Below are positions 1 to 11,240 of a stretch of 64,000 nt of DNA, piece after piece (the first letter of the stretch is position 1; the number at the start of each line of letters is the position of its first letter). Both the position numbers and the translations under genes were made by a program. The notes below the pieces were generated by a model, which was not told where the DNA came from, searched no databases, and worked only from the letters and a program-made list of their open reading frames with translations. Source of the DNA: Sphagnum magellanicum (taxonomy: Eukaryota > Streptophyta > Sphagnopsida > Sphagnales > Sphagnaceae); NCBI GenBank assembly GCA_021904315.1, contig CM038918.1, positions 1,007,349 through 1,071,348 of the forward strand, read 5' to 3'.

Positions 1-310
1 TATCAATCACATCCAATACCATGATGAATAGTGGAACAATACTAACATTTTTGACAACTTCATCAACTAATGGCTTTTGTGGGTAAATTGTTGTTGTTGC
101 ACACAACATAAGTTTTTTGAAGAACTTTGTCGCAACTACCAAAGGGGTTAGCATGGACATATTGCAGAAAAGTTCCAACAAAATTCTAATGAAAAGTTTG
201 TAGTCTACACTTATGCCCATTTGCATCACCTCATCAATGTGATTCAAGGGATCACAAAAGCCCAAGTTGTACAATTTTGAAAAAAGATTTGCAACGATGA
301 ATATGAGATG
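1..310 (-). other. Unrecognised open frame running off the left edge
   Basis: Read on the minus strand, this stretch is open for 103 codons after a TGA at 313-311 and has no stop before the window edge. The first in-frame ATG is at 226-224 and begins MQMGIS. The peptide is rich in Leu, Val, Phe and Met, and I recognise no family in it. It could be the inner part of an exon of a gene to the left. Equally, it could be chance: in DNA this AT-rich, a few open frames of about 100 codons are expected in 64 kb. I see no clear splice acceptor at its upstream end, so confidence is low. Confidence 0.2.
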
Positions 311-313
311 TCA

Positions 314-1400
314 TGTTGTTTCACATTGGTCAAGTTCAAATTGTTGATAAGTTTCAATTTTCGAACAAATTAAGTTCAACATGATCAAAGACAAGGTTGT
401 GAGTATTATATTTGGCCAAGACCAATAAGTTCTTGAATCCCAATAACCTCATAATGTTGGAAACAAAATCAAGTCAAATAAGGCCGAGGTCGGTTCAAAG
501 GACTCAGCCACAATTAACAAGATTTTTTCTAATGGACTATTTAAGCTCAAACAAGGGGTAAAATGGCAAATGGAGGAGCACATTAACAAAACATTGGTGT
601 GAACAATGTGATAGATGCAAAGACAAATTCATCAACTCCATAAGAATGTCTTCATTGTCATCAAATGGGCCATGAGGTCAATTGATGTTACAATTTGCAC
701 CCAAAATTATATCTAATTCACGATTCAACATAGTGCAACTCAAGGGCATACATTGATGGAATGCCCAACAAAGAAAAAAATCTTGAAGGAGGAATTCAAA
801 CTAATCCCAAGTTTCCAACCATGGCCATGGAAAAAATTCCAATGATCTTGAAGGTCAAATGACTCTTTTAAACCACATGTTTCCCAGCATGGATGTTCAT
901 GAGTTGAAAATAAAAAAGGAAAACTAAGAAAAACCATGAATTACAAGTTTAGGCCACCCTACCCAAATTGTTTGATTATGGGGCACAACATTTAATGATT
1001 GGGTGGGCCATGGCCATTACTTTGGGACTTACAAAGGCCAATTTGGAACCATGCCCATACCAAATCCAAACAGCCATCAATAAATCAAATAAGGGACAAA
1101 ATATGACCCATGAACCATTAATTGTAATTGTCGTGATGTTGTGATGGTAGTTGAATCTTGATTCATTAGTGCATGCCATTGTCTTTGATCAATATCTCAT
1201 TATTGAAATAAATTTCAAAAAATACACAATACATTTTACATAAATTTATAGTTGAACAATATAGCCTATGAAGTAATTGAACTCAATATCTTCACCCATT
1301 TTCTTGTTTTGTATCTCTCTAAAACAATGACACCAACATTCTAGCATTTTGTTTGTGCTTTTAATCTAAAACTGCACTTAATTTGCAAGCATTGTGCATT
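314..1400. other. AT-rich stretch with no gene seen
   Basis: I see only short scattered open frames on both strands, and no recognisable protein, RNA gene or repeat. Confidence 0.5.
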
Positions 1401-3073
1401 AATTAAAATTGTGTGGAACATATGGATAGCTCTGATAAGTACTAAAACTCTTGATGAAATATCTTCAAATTTTACACTGAAAATGCAATTCAGGACCAGT
1501 TGCATAAATGATTGGTTCAAGGAGACAGAGGAACTCTATTATCCATTGAAACAGCAACAGTTGCATGATCAGCAGAGGTTTGTCATCCTTACTTCAACTT
1601 TACCTTTCCCTGGAGAATTTGGTGATTCCAGATCATGCTTTCTTCAACAATGGGTTGCAGCGACAGAATCTTCAATATTGCATCCAACAGGCAGGAAAGG
1701 AAAGTATCAAATGGAGCCATATATGGATCTTGGATCCTTGGTCCATGTCTTTTGGCTGGCTGAATTCCTGATTCAGTGCACAGCTATTCTCAGCAGATGT
1801 GAAAACAACAGCCCCAAAAACAATGTGAAGCAAACAAATTCCGGCTATCACAAATACATCCTGTTCAATCACTCTCTTCTCTTGAGCACCCAATCCAGCA
1901 CCTAATCAAACCTTTCCCCATGACAAATGGGTCCCACATCATCCCCACAGAGTTGCACAGTCAGGTGTGCTTCGGAGATGCCTGAATAGATGTCACTCAT
2001 GCCTTCAAGCTGTACACTGCAGATTACCATGATTTCCATAAACAAAACAAAGTTAGAAGTGCTCTTCTAATGCTCAAGATCAGACCAGTATTCCAAGCTG
2101 TGCTACAATTGAAATGGTCACTGATTGATTGCATAGGTTAATCTGATAAAGGAAGATAACATCTTGATTTTACAGGGTTGAAGCTACTGTACCATTCTAC
2201 CAACAGAACAGTACGAGAAAATGGTGGACAAGCTCTCCAGTTGTTCAAGTACTACTAAGTTGTGTAACATACTCAAGGCACAATTCTCATTCCCTTTCCT
2301 TCTCACAGTCACAACCAGAATCTTTCAGAGTCCTCCACCCATGTGCACAGGTAGGTAGTTGTTCTGAGTCTTCCTTGTGTAGAAAAAAGGCACATAATCA
2401 TTTTACACAGCATCAGCATGCATGCAGTAAATTTCAATCAACTACAAACTTGGAAACAGGAAAGAGAACTTCCATAGAAAAATCACAGATACAGAGAGCA
2501 TCAGTGGATGTGGGGCACATATGTACACAGAAGCAGTGTTACAGAGTCCCTCGTTGCTTGTACTATGAAAGGGTTCATGCCTTTCAGTTCCTTAGCTGTA
2601 AGAAATGGGATGCCCCATAATAGCCACAGCTGCCCCAGCTGCCATATCTGCTTTCCTCAGTGGAATTTTCTAAAGAAGTCATCTTGATGGAAACAAATTT
2701 CCAGTATATTATAACTCAGCAGAGAACTCTACAGGTTTGTCTCTCCCTTCCAAACTACAATGGATTTAGGTTGACAAGGAGGTAGGCCTGTGTCCTTCAG
2801 AGGGTGTGTAGCCCTTCCTCAACAGACAGTAGCCAACAAGAGTACAAACATAAATAACAGACTTCACTGGTGTAGGGCTACAAGAGAGATAGTTGCTCTT
2901 CCTGACCAAACCCATGACATCTGGCCAATCAGCAATACTAAAAATGGTTTTGCTGCAATGGCAACTCTGCCCACCATTTTTTCCTCCCTGTATCTTTTAC
3001 ACCACTCTGCTCAAAGAACATAAATGCCTCCTTTGGCATGTTGTAGGATCTTACATCCCAGAACACATTTACC
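1401..3073. other. 3' flank of the TIGR01589 gene, with an unrecognised 164-codon frame
   Basis: This lies just downstream of the TIGR01589 stop codon, so its right-hand part (about 2.6-3.07 kb) is probably 3' UTR. A plus-strand ATG frame of 164 codons lies at 1411-1905. Its peptide has no recognisable domain, and a 73-codon frame overlaps it on the other strand, so I do not call it a gene. Base composition is less AT-rich than 1-1400, which fits transcribed flank. Confidence 0.35.
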
Positions 3074-5513
3074 TCACTTCAGATCTCCAAAGTCAATGTC
3101 ATCATCTGCAAGGGAAAACCTGGTGTGATCAGGATTCTCCACATTTCTCTTTACATGTCTGCACTTTGTCTTCAGGAGAGCATACAATTGGCATTCAGAA
3201 CATTGTGGAGTAGTGGAAGATAGGTTCACAGTAGCAACTTCAGGACTTACAAATGAGAAGAAAGGAGTACCTGCAAATCCTCACAGCAGATACCCCTTGA
3301 ACAAACATCCATAAGTTGAAAGGTAAAAGATGCCAAGCAACATTTAAAGATGGCCAACACTCACCCAGAACATCTTTGTCAGGTGATCGCAGAAATGCAT
3401 CGGGTGTCAAGAATGGGGAGCCCGAGTAACTTCCCAAGGTTCCCAGATCTAATTCACCTGAAAAGAAGTCAAGAACAGATTGGATATCATTCTGGTAGAC
3501 ATAGGACATGACAAAGATGAACATCTTGCACTAAATCTGGCAGAAAGGGAGAAGGAATTGACACCTACAGAGGTTCTGTGCAACACATTGGGAGATACAT
3601 TTGCACTCCATTTCAGCAAGTATAATGAATAGGCTTTGATTGGGTCTTCTTACCTGCACCATTAGTGAGCTCTGCAGTCAGATCAGAGAGACTGAAGTTG
3701 CGGGGCAGTTGACCAAGAGAACCAAGGGATTCCCGAGTGCTGCTCACATCCGCATCATGTGATGTCATGGGAAGAGAACCAATTCCATTCTGATTGTGGG
3801 AATCTGAGGTGGGAAAGGGAGCATCAAGGGCGATAGAAGTGGGGAGTCCCATGCCCATGCCTGAGATGTCTGTTGGGCCCATGCTTCCAAAAGGAAAAGA
3901 ACCACCAGCTATCCCCCCTGGTGTGGATCCCATGGAGCCTAGTGAGAGATCACTGCCTCCTGAGGATCCTGATGATGGCAATCCCAGAGCCATATCCACC
4001 ATGCCACTGGTGCAAAGTCCACCAACAGACACACACCTCATCAAAATGCATCCCTTTGAACCTCCAAAATTCCAATGTAGACTACCAACCTTCAACTACA
4101 AAACAACATGTACTTCCAGCACCATCATCAAGCTGAAGCTCCAGAATGAGTTCTCCACAGCAGAATCACAACAATGGTCAAAACAATTTTTGCCATAAGA
4201 TCTTACTTGTTAGCATCAGCATCATGAGGGTGGTAGTTTTCGGGCACTGCAGGGCCACCATTTATGAGGGGTGAGCTTGGAGGTGGCATTGCCATGGTCC
4301 CCATGTGAGGATGACCTTGTGGGACAGCCCCACCAGGTTGTGCCATTGGGTATCCCATAGGAGTGTGATGTACTGCAATCCGAATCACTAAATGTCACAA
4401 GTACAGCAGAAAATGGAGGGGGATGAAAGAAAAGACACACAATCTGAGGCTTCCAGTGAAGAGATCACACATGCCCCATACCCATGCTAATTGGATACTG
4501 CAACTGACAGGCATAGTAATAGTAGAGGTTTTGGGAGTCAGATGCATACCATTTTGCAATAGTGGTGCTTGCACTGGAAACAAGCGCATCTTGTGCATCA
4601 GCTGCACCTGCTGCTCCAGCAAGTGATTAAACAACATAATCTGCTTCTTCAGTTTCAGTCGTGTGTAGTACGCCTTGAAAAATTCAGGGTTCTGTTCCTC
4701 GAGCTTCTGCCATACTGTAAAATCCCAACCCATAACAAACTCAGACCCACTCACACATGACCGAATGATTTTCCCACACAAAACAAAATATCAGTTCAAG
4801 GTCAAGGCTTCAACTTCAACTAGTTGATGTCGGAGTCCTGCAACAAAAACTCTTCACAAAAAAGTTCCCAAATTCAACATTGCACACATGCAGTTGAGGG
4901 GAGGAGGAGGACGATTCTCTTCACAAAATTGAGGAAAACTAACCTAGACTGGTGAAGCCAGGCTCAATTTTGGCTTGATATTGCAATGTGGTGATGACCT
5001 CATTCTGATTCATATACAACTGCAAGCACCGCTCTATCAAATTCTGCACCAGCTGAATATCCTCACATGAAATCTTCCTGCCTTCACTGTTTGGACCAGG
5101 GGAGGATCCAGGATTTGAACCTGCCCCAGCTGGCTTGCTTCCTCCCTGTTGCTGCTGCTGTTGCTGTTGTTGTTGTTGCTGCTGCTGTTTTTGCTGCTGT
5201 TGTGAACCTTGCTGCTGAGTGATGGGTGATGTAGTTACAGAAGGAGGTCCTTGCAGAGGAGTAATCTATAGCAAAACACCCAACACAGATTTCAATGGAA
5301 ACAGGAAAAAAACATTCACACCCACCCAAAATCTCTGGAGTCTCTACTACTGATATTCTTGCCACCCAACCAGTGACATTCTGATGATCAACAACCAAAA
5401 GCAAAAGAGAAAGAGATGATGGATGATGGGTGATGATGCTTAATGTCTCGAGGGCTTACCTCGGGTTTGATATCTACAGTCCCTGCTGAATCCATCTCAG
5501 CCATGACGGTCAT
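3074..5513 (-). CDS. Plant-specific TIGR01589 / PF09713 (A_thal_3526) domain protein
   Basis: Seven coding exons can be joined in phase: 5513-5460, 5265-4944, 4714-4550, 4372-4207, 4006-3654, 3457-3365 and 3105-3074. All junctions are GT-AG, and the total is 394 aa. The start is the ATG of MTVMAEMDSAG. Residues about 35-58 are Gln-rich (a run of 14 Q). Residues about 84-163 are the family domain, with the signatures LVQNLIERCLQLYM, AKIEPGFTSLVWQKLEE and FFKAYYTRLKLKKQI; an intron falls inside this domain. A Met/Pro/Gly/Ser-rich stretch follows, then an SYSGSPFLTPDAF motif and an acidic end, DDDIDFGDLK. The domain is known only from plants and has no assigned biochemical role. The Q-rich and acidic low-complexity regions suggest a nuclear co-regulator, which is inference. 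All exons are intact. Confidence 0.93.
5146..5202 (-). repeat. CAG/CAA repeat coding for polyglutamine
   Basis: This mixed CAG and CAA run lies in exon 2 of the TIGR01589 gene and encodes QQQQK followed by 14 Gln. The CAA interruptions should slow slippage. Gln tracts at this position are likely to vary in length between individuals. Confidence 0.9.
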
Positions 5514-5815
5514 CGTGGGTGGGTGGGTGGGTAGTTTTTTTTTTTTTTTAATGGTGGGTTTCTCTCGCAGACCTAAAAACCATCAACCAACAAAGCTGCT
5601 TGCTTCTCTTTCGGGGGTGTACCTATGGAGACGCAGGCGTAGCTACCACCACCAACAACAACAACATCAGCATAAACAAACCCAACAAAAAGGGAGGAAG
5701 GAAGAAAGAAAGCAAGAAACACGAAAAGCTTGGATTCGCGCAAACTACCACACGAATGCCCCAATCTCTCGCGCAATTGCCCGCAATACCCATACACTAC
5801 GGCGTGCGGGCGTGC

Positions 5816-5833
5816 GTACGTACGTACGTACGT
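5816..5833. repeat. (GTAC)n microsatellite
   Basis: Four and a half perfect GTAC units lie about 300 bp upstream of the TIGR01589 start codon, next to the degenerate tandem array. Confidence 0.9.
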
Positions 5834-5837
5834 CTTT

Positions 5838-6200
5838 AAAGTATTCGAAAGTCGCGCAACTGGACACAATACTATACTATACGCTACAGCGTACGTAGCC
5901 GTAGTCGAAGAATTTGAGAATCGTTAAATTAGAAACAATACCATACTATACGCTACGACGTACGTGGCAGTTGAAAGTCCAAGTATTTGAAAGTCTTGCA
6001 ATTGGAAAAAACACGTATGTCATACGCTATGACATACGAAGTAGTAGTAGTAGTCGAAGTATTCGACAGTCGTGCGATTGGACAAAAGACCACACTATAC
6101 GCTTTCAAATACGTAGTATTAGTCGAAGTATTTCAAAGTCGCTCAAATGAGGCAAAACACCATACCATACCCTACACTACGATGTACGTATGTCGTAGAA
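5838..6200. repeat. Degenerate tandem array, five units of about 69-76 bp
   Basis: Five diverged units begin at 5838, 5908, 5981, 6057 and 6126. Each opens with AAGTATTYGAAAGTCG or a close variant, continues with an ATTGGACAAAACACC-like part and then an ATACTATACGCTACGACG-like part, and closes with TACGTAGTAGTCG. Spacings are 70, 73, 76 and 69 bp. The array lies in the probable promoter or 5' UTR of the minus-strand TIGR01589 gene. Short palindromic TACGTA cores recur in most units. Confidence 0.85.
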
Positions 6201-6651
6201 GTAGTTGTACAAACCATCTATCACCGAACACCTTAGAAAAGAAAGAAAGAAAGAATTAAAAAAATTAGCAGAATTGAATGAAGGTACACTTTTAGTGTGT
6301 TAAAAAAACAACTTGGGGACCACACCCCCGCTTTCTTCCCTTACACACTCGACATTGCCAGTGTTGGCGGGTTCTTACTTTTTAAGAGAACCTTCAGTCC
6401 GGGTTTCGACCTTTTTTTTTTGAAGAAAAATAAGAATTGAAACGACCTTAGGTCTAGTTCTGATTACGAATTTTTTTCAAAATTTACAGAAGTGTGGGTA
6501 CCTGGGTACCAAGAACAAGAACTGAAACCAGAACTGGCCAACACCAAGAGAGTGTGTAGGGGGTGGTGGGTACATGAGTGTGAGTGAGTGTGTAGGGCCT
6601 TGGGAGTAGGGCCTTGTGGTAGGCTCTTCAAGCCCTAGGCATACTACTGTA

Positions 6652-6952
6652 TTTGTTGGCCTTGCCTACCAAGGCAAGCAGGATATTGTGTTTAGATTCA
6701 TTATAGAGTATAGTGGCTTAATGGAATTTGGCCCCTACGTAGTAAATCTATTTTTATCTGAGGATTTTTGAAAGATGATATTTTGGCTTGTGTTGAAAAA
6801 ATCTTGAGATTAGTTATGGAGTTATGATATCTTGAAGGATTTTGGGTTCTTTTATAGGGTTTAATTGAATATTGTATTTTTGCATGGTGAAATATTTGAA
6901 TTTTCAATAATTCTTCTTTTTGCCTTAAGATACTTTCTAATGTAAATGGCAA
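6652..6952. repeat. 300-bp direct repeat, copy 1
   Basis: This stretch starts TTTGTTGGCCTTGCCTACCA and ends TAATGTAAATGGCAA. It returns in the same orientation at 7381-7682, about 730 bp away, with scattered substitutions and small indels. I see no open frame shared by the copies and no terminal inverted repeat. Confidence 0.88.
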
Positions 6953-7380
6953 TGACACACCCCTTGTTTTCTGGGTCTTGGTATTGCTATTATCTTTTGT
7001 AGAACATATTTGTTTTATGGGCCATAACCCTTGACCCAAAATTGTGACTCACAACTCAAAAAAATCCTTGACACCCCCCCCCCTCAAGACTCGCAGACTC
7101 GCCCTGCCTGCTTTAGGCCCTCCCAAATTGTTATTATCCTTAGGGGGAAGATTTCTTTTGGGTCTTTGTGGGTCCTTGTATCCCTATTGTCTCACAGGTC
7201 CTTAGGTTTTATAGTTCTATTATGCACCTCTATTGTGTTTTGTTTCTTTGTGCCACTCTTATTCTAAGAACATGTTGGGTAGGTACTTAGAGTAGGCACC
7301 CTATTATTTGTTGGTTTAGGGTTTAGGATTTACCTATTACCTGCTTGTGGGGGGGTCCATACGCAGTGATTTTCCTTTTG

Positions 7381-7682
7381 TTTGTTGGCCTTGCCTACCA
7401 AGGCAAGGATATTGTATTTGGATTCATTATAGAGTATAGTACCTTAATGGAGTTTGGGCCCTATGTAGTAGTAGGTCTCTATTTTTATATGAGGATTTTG
7501 GAAAGATGATATTTTCACTTGTGTTGATACTTGAGATTAGTTACAGAGTTATGATATCTTCTTGAAGGATTTGGTTTTTTTCAGAGGGTCTTTTTGAAGA
7601 TTACATTTTTGTATGGTGAACTATTTGAATTTCCATAATTCTTCTTTTGCCTTAAGATACTTTTAAAAAATGTAAATGGCAA
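7381..7682. repeat. 300-bp direct repeat, copy 2
   Basis: Second copy of the repeat at 6652-6952. The spacer between the copies (6953-7380) contains a run of 12 or more C and a doubled telo-box-like GTTTAGGGTTTAGG near 7315. Confidence 0.88.
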
Positions 7683-10600
7683 GTGTTACAGACCCCTGGC
7701 CTCTTTGTTTAGCAGTTCACAAAATCCAAAAACAACACACAACCTGCCAACACTCCAAAAATAGAAGTATTGCAGCCTTTTGCTTTGGTCGAGCTGTATA
7801 GGTTACTAAAGTAGAATCCTGGGCAAAGAATATGGGATAAAGTGTGAAACTGTAATAAAACTGATGTTCGGCACAAAATAAATTACAAAAGCTCCCCTTG
7901 AAATAATTAAGTAAATAAATAAATTTATAGATATTTGTTGAAATTGTTGTGAATCAAACTCCAAAGTTGTGAAATTTTATTTTATTTTTTCAAATTTTTA
8001 ATTAAAAAAATACACAACAAAAGGTGTGCTTTGCATAACCATTCCTCATATTATGTTGAAATTATGAAAAATTAAATTTGAATCTGCTTAATCTCATTTT
8101 CATAAATAAATAAATGCTTGGCAAAAGAAGTGCCAAACATGAGTCATAGGTACCATAGTAATAGGAACACATATAAAAAAAATTGAGGAACATACTAGGA
8201 GTGTCATTAAGAACCCATTGATAACTACCTTAGTACCTAGGCTGGTTAGGCACTAATTAATTATTTCTTGGGAATTGTCAAAACTTCTGAAAAATATGTG
8301 CTTGCTATGTCAAAAATCTGAATAAATCAAGCACAATACCTTCATTTTCTAGTATAAAATGTCGAACTATAAATTATTATTGTTTTCACTTTGCAAAAAT
8401 AATTAGTTATTAGGCACCTTGCTACCAAGCCAGCCAAAGTATTAGGGTATTAGCATTATGAGTCCTTTGCGGTAGGCTAGCATAATCTTGGGTTTAGGGT
8501 TAGGGAACTTGCTAGGGTTGTCATTAAAAACCCTTTACAAAGGGTTAGATTGAAGGATCTCTGGGGTGATGTTTTCTTCATGTGGCCGGGCACTCCAAGT
8601 TTTATGTACTAGTAGAGTAGTGCCTTGGGTGTTGTATTTTAGTGTGTCCCTTTTTTTGCAAAAGGTGGGCGAGAGCTTTTGGAATCAATGTGAACATTGG
8701 TTGATATCTTGGTTACGGGAAACATCTTTTTCCCGGAAGTTGTGCTTCTTTTTCAATATTGGCTTAGCTTTTGATGAGTCCTGTTTTTTCCGGGTAGCAT
8801 TATCTTGGCTATAAATACATCCCAAGCCCCTTTTTCTGCCTAATGGATATTGTGCGTATGCCTCTTTTTGGAAGGTTGGTGGGCTCCATGTGGCTTTTCT
8901 AGTGCAGTAAAAATCTTGGGTGACAAATATCTCCTTTCTTTTCTAAAGCTGGCTGAGCAGGTCATTTGAGTCCTTTGGAGAATCATTTCTCTACTGGTAG
9001 AGAGTTTGGGCTGTTCTTCCTTATTTCATAAACACAATGTTTTCCATGACGGTTAGGGCTTTTGTGGATTTGAAGGTGGAAGGAGTTGTGGTTTTATGTG
9101 TCTTTTGTACTTGCCAAGGTGGACCTCATGACACTCGTGCTCTCAAGAGCTTTTATGAGTTTTTGGGAGCTCAACTTTGTTGTAGAGTCCATGCTTTTGT
9201 TTTGCAATTCATAGGAGTCCAATTTGCTCCGTCATAACTCATAGAGCAACCTCAATTCCTCCAATATTCTTTTTAGGAATTATATAAAGCACATATTTCA
9301 ATATCTTCTTTGGACACTATGAGCATCATCTATATAGAATGGAATGGATCATTAGAGGAGGATCATTGATGTAGAGTGGCCGATGAACCAATTTTGCTTT
9401 AACAGTTTTTTACATTCGAGTTTTTTAATTTTAATATATTTACCTTTCAGCATTGAATGAACATTGTATTTGATTTACAAGTTAAAATATTATTGTTGTG
9501 ACAATCACAGCAATCATGAAAGAATATCAAAAATATCACCCCCAAAAAAATTTTAACCAAAAATGTATATTTTTGTCCCTTTGAAGCTCAGGTCATCTTG
9601 TCGAGCATCACAAAATTGTCCTTAATTGAAGGCTTCGTAAGTCCTAAAATGTTGTGCTAAAGCAAAATAAAATTCTCTCATAGTGTTTGATTCTTTGAAA
9701 ATTGAACTTTTGATTTCATGAACACCTTCCATCACTCTGCCCTTCGAGCTACCAACACATTCATGAAAACCTAAGTGTTGTAATTTTGTTTTGGAAGTTC
9801 AAAAATATTAGATGTACAAATTGGGCTTGGCAACTTCCATTTCTTTCAAATTTTTGGGCATTGTATTGCTCGGAAAAACCTGCCCTAATTTTTGAAGTTT
9901 TCTTCGACGACCATTGTCAGGCACAAGAACTTAGCAACAATCTTCCAGGATCTAATGAATGGAAGTGCATATCCTCTGAAAATTAGGGCTGGCTTTTAGG
10001 CCAGAGAAGGGTGAGGCCCCTCAGCCCTTCCTTATTTCTTTTGTGCCTGTCACTCAATCTATTGGGCTCAAACATAGGCACCTCAAGACAAGGAAGGGCC
10101 TCTCATACTGCCCTTCTCCTCTTCATGACAACCTCGGCTATTTTTGCAATGTGAAGGGGGCACCTCTCCAACCATAATTTCGTGATATAGCCTAGAGCCA
10201 GATCTTCCATGGAAGACCCCTGGATGCATGACAAACAACCAAACAATATGGGATAAAAGATGTGGTGCAATTGGGAATGTTTTAGGGTAAATTTTTGTAG
10301 TAATTTCAAAAACTTAGGAAAAGAAATTATAGGAATTGAATATTGAATCAATTTATTGATCAATAAGAATACATACATGTACTTGTTTTGCTAAATTATT
10401 CAAATTTTTAAATCTTAAACACACCTGAGAATAAAGGTGACTTGGGGGGGAACTTTTGTGGGACCTATAAATCATAGAAGTAAAGATGGATAATGTTGAG
10501 AGTTTTATTAATAATTTAGAATTCTATCCAACTTCCTGATAAGGGAAAAGAATCAAGCAAAGTATTGTTATTCTAAGGTGCAAGATAACATGCACTTTTC

Positions 10601-11240
10601 TTCACAGGTTGAGGACTTAGGCTTCTTTGAAAAAGTTGTTAAGTATATAAAAATTGAGCAAAGATTGGTAGGTAATACAAAGTAGTTTCACAGAAACCAA
10701 TGAAATTGGGTGGTGTTCCCATACATATCCATCATCATCACCATGTGTTTTGGAAATGCTTGGAATGGTCTTCACATGTGTTTTAAGTGAATTGTTATCT
10801 TTATTTGGGGCTGATCAAGTCTGCTTTTGGAACTAAAGTCATTTTGAAGTGAAAAGGGCACTAAACGAAATCAGGAACAGAAAAGTCTACTACTGAACAC
10901 TACAAAAAACCCGTGATTATACAAACAAAATAACTTGTACATTAGGGAACGTTGCAACAGATTTACCTTCTGAAGATTGTCAAAATCTAAGTGTACAAAT
11001 GCACCAATTGGATTTCACTAATCTGCACATGCTTCAAATCATATAATCAAAAAGCCCACATTGGGGCTTGCAATTGCAATTGCTATTGTGTTTCTAAAAC
11101 ACAGCAACCTACATTTAGACATGTGGTGGGACATTGATAGAAGACCCAACTCCAAAGAAGACCCAATTCTGAAGTTAAAAGCAACATTGCAACAATGGTA
11201 CACACTCAATCTCAATCAAATCCAAAATAAGCAAAAGAGG
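7683..11240. other. No gene seen; includes the PGL 3' flank
   Basis: This is AT-rich DNA with a less AT-rich island at about 8.5-9.3 kb. Two plus-strand open frames of 66-82 codons in the island have no recognisable domain. A single telomere-like TTTAGGGTTAGGG sits near 8495. The right end, from about 10.9 kb, is probably PGL 3' UTR or flank, since the PGL stop codon lies at 11243-11241. Confidence 0.45.

Noticed and set aside
3794-4198. 134-codon plus-strand frame
   Set aside because: It lies antisense over exon 5 of the TIGR01589 gene, whose spliced frame is far better supported.
7313-7330. Telomere-like TTTAGGG units, and a single copy near 8495
   Set aside because: Only one or two units. 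Telo-box motifs of this size are common in plant DNA and do not show an internal telomere.
8566-9237. Two plus-strand frames rich in Phe, Leu, Cys and Val in a less AT-rich island
   Set aside because: No domain, no shared splice logic and no homology that I recognise; length is within chance.
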